Part shown: positions 3,695-5,142 of the stretch, piece after piece
How the letters are laid out: every line of letters starts with the position of its first letter
Numbering within the stretch: the stretch's first letter is position 1
Source of the DNA: Planctomycetales bacterium
Lineage (GTDB): Bacteria > Planctomycetota > Phycisphaerae > SM23-33
DNA: 5,142 nt
Assembly: GCA_030642005.1 (NCBI GenBank)
Contig: DAOWOP010000191.1
Coordinates: forward strand, 1-5,142
Reading direction: 5' to 3'
Translations under genes and position numbers: made by a program
Notes under the pieces: model-generated
Database searches by the model: none
What the model was told of the DNA's origin: nothing
Seen by the model: only the letters and a program-made list of their open reading frames with translations

Positions 3695-5142
3695 ATGAGA
3701 AAGGTAATTGTAGCAATGTGTGTGTTGGGCCTGCTGGCATGGGCCGCACCGGCCTGGGCGACAGACAACATCTGGCAGGGAGACGATGGCACCGACCCCA
3801 ACGATTGGTTCAGACCTGCGAACTGGAGCCTGAACAGTGTCCCGACCACCCTTGACGGTGCTTTAATAGAGGACTCCGCTGTCGTTAATCACCCTCTGGT
3901 TACCGGCACCACCGCCGTGTGCCAGGATTTGCGTGTGGGAACCGCCAACGGTAACGGCATTCTCAACGTAGGCGGCGACCTCACCGTCAATTGGACCTCA
4001 GGCATCGGCGGCGGCGGCGTTTTCATCGGCGCCGACGGTGGAACCGGCCTCATCAAGCAGACCAGCGGCACATTTGGCGAACTGCCCCCGAACGGCACCG
4101 GCTGGTTCTTCAACATGGCAGCCGAAGGCGAAAACAGTACCGGGACGTTCGAGTTGGAAGGCGGCACTTGCCTGGTCCGCGGGCAGGTTCGCATGGGCCG
4201 TTACCTGGGCAGCAGGGGCTTCTTCACCCAGAAAGGCGGTATTTTCAACATGCCCTCCAACTGGAGCCTTATGGAAGTGGGCATGTGGGAAGGCTACGGA
4301 GAGTACAAGATAAGCGGAGGCAAAACAACCATATACGGACTGACACTGGGTGGTACGCGTGGATATGCTGAGGGCGGAGGCGCGAAGTGGGAAATCCGGG
4401 ACACAGACGGCACCCCGGAGATTACCATACTCAATGCCCTCAAACTCGGCGGCAAAGGTATCGTGGGTAACTATACCAACGTTACGATCAAAGCCGATAC
4501 GGGCAGCGTCGTCCACATGCAAGGGCACTTCTACAACTGCATGGGTCACTACACCGCCGCGCTCGGTGATCCTAAAGGTGTCGATGAAGAGGATGTAGAT
4601 GGTCTGAACAACATCACGCTCCAATTCGAACACGGCGGCGCTATTACGGACACTCTGGAAGTAGCCGGTGCTGATTTGGGCGATGATTATCACGGTCTGT
4701 GCGAGAATTACGCCCTCGAAGGTCTGAGAGTGGGCGGAAACGTCGTTGGCGGCGGCTACCAAACCGGATCCGTCATGTTGCTGGATGCCCTGGACAACCA
4801 GTTGGACGACGTCGATAACGAAGTCCTCTACGTTCAGCACCTCGAAATGGGCGTCAATGCAATCCTGAACCTGGGCGGGCGGACTCTGTATTCCTACACC
4901 TCGTCCATCGACGCCAGCGCCACTGTCCTCAACGGCACCCATACGCAACTCACTTGGATCGTTGGCGACCTGGATCTGGACGTGGACGTTGACTGGATTG
5001 ACTACACCACGCTCAGAGGCAACTACGGCACGATGGTAGGGATGACCTGGGCCGATGGCGACCTTAACGGTGACGGTGCTGTTGACTGGTCTGACTACAC
5101 CGCTCTCAGAGGCATGTACGGCGAAAACGCATGTTCACCGGC
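3695..5142 (+). CDS. Secreted glycine-rich repeat protein with dockerin-like loops, C-terminus beyond window
   Basis: An open frame of 482 codons that continues past the right edge. Residues 1-22 form a signal peptide (MRKVIVAMCVLGLLAWA, cut after Ala-Trp-Ala). Residues 26-50 carry IWQGDDG ... DWFRPANWS ... VP, the same Trp-rich opening as in the 507-2093 protein. Residues about 78-220 hold irregular beta repeats of the form hxxG ... G-x-G-xh ... GG, for example LRVGTANGNGILNVGGDLTV (79-98), VFIGADGGTG (109-118) and MEVGMWEGYGEYKISGGK (193-210). Two dockerin-like loops lie near the end: GDLDLDVDVDWIDYTTLRG (424-442) and GDLNGDGAVDWSDYTALRG (455-473). The first lacks the usual Asn-Gly-Asp-Gly pattern. 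Family habit suggests a PEP-CTERM tail just downstream, but it is not seen. The gene is monocistronic as far as visible, driven by the promoter at 3243-3303 through a long leader. Its ligand is unknown. Confidence 0.88.
   Translation, partial: MRKVIVAMCVLGLLAWAAPAWATDNIWQGDDGTDPNDWFRPANWSLNSVPTTLDGALIEDSAVVNHPLVTGTTAVCQDLRVGTANGNGILNVGGDLTVNWTSGIGGGGVFIGADGGTGLIKQTSGTFGELPPNGTGWFFNMAAEGENSTGTFELEGGTCLVRGQVRMGRYLGSRGFFTQKGGIFNMPSNWSLMEVGMWEGYGEYKISGGKTTIYGLTLGGTRGYAEGGGAKWEIRDTDGTPEITILNALKLGGKGIVGNYTNVTIKADTGSVVHMQGHFYNCMGHYTAALGDPKGVDEEDVDGLNNITLQFEHGGAITDTLEVAGADLGDDYHGLCENYALEGLRVGGNVVGGGYQTGSVMLLDALDNQLDDVDNEVLYVQHLEMGVNAILNLGGRTLYSYTSSIDASATVLNGTHTQLTWIVGDLDLDVDVDWIDYTTLRGNYGTMVGMTWADGDLNGDGAVDWSDYTALRGMYGENACSP

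Noticed and set aside
3998..4948. 316-residue open frame on the minus strand opposite the last gene
   Set aside because: Overlaps a plus-strand frame with signal peptide, beta repeats and dockerin-like loops. The minus frame has no recognisable start site or motif and reads as the complement of Gly/Asp-rich codons.
1..5142. CRISPR array, tRNA or rRNA genes
   Set aside because: No regularly spaced short repeats with unique spacers and no cloverleaf or ribosomal signature were seen. The only regular repeat is the coding 150-bp series.

Overview
The window looks like Planctomycetota DNA, most likely a Phycisphaerae/Sedimentisphaerales-type lineage. This is inferred from protein architecture: secreted proteins with a Trp-rich 'W-G ... 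NW' opening, glycine-rich beta repeats, paired dockerin-like calcium loops and PEP-CTERM tails. No ribosomal RNA, tRNA or housekeeping marker is present to confirm it. All four genes encode exported proteins.

Layout. Positions 1-146 hold the start of a minus-strand secreted protein that runs off the left edge. A 360-bp divergent intergenic region (147-506) carries one promoter for that gene and one for the rightward genes. Gene 507-2093 encodes a 528-residue surface protein with a signal peptide, four roughly 50-residue repeats of the T5SS/PEP-CTERM-associated type, two dockerin-like EF loops and a PEP-CTERM anchor. After 88 bp with no terminator comes gene 2182-2847, a 221-residue PEP-CTERM protein of unknown function. 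A strong intrinsic terminator (2886-2939) ends this apparent two-gene operon.

Positions 2941-3242 contain no convincing gene. They hold small inverted repeats, a stretch resembling an insertion-sequence end, and a striking 35-bp imperfect inverted repeat (3092-3126 / 3178-3212). A third promoter follows (3243-3303), then a leader of about 385 nt rich in potential hairpins and containing overlapping mini-ORFs. The last gene starts at about 3695 and runs off the right edge. It is a 482+ residue secreted protein with glycine-rich repeats and two dockerin-like loops; a PEP-CTERM tail may lie just beyond the window.

How the parts fit. The three promoters, one on the minus strand and two on the plus strand, share one layout: an A7-8 tract, then a TTTGAG box, 11-12 bp, a TTG-type -35, exactly 16 bp, and a TATAAT-like -10. 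This suggests that the secreted-protein genes belong to one regulon, built on a repeated promoter cassette. The exosortase expected to process the PEP-CTERM tails is not in the window. The promoter cassette, the long leader and the inverted repeat are the most interesting parts.
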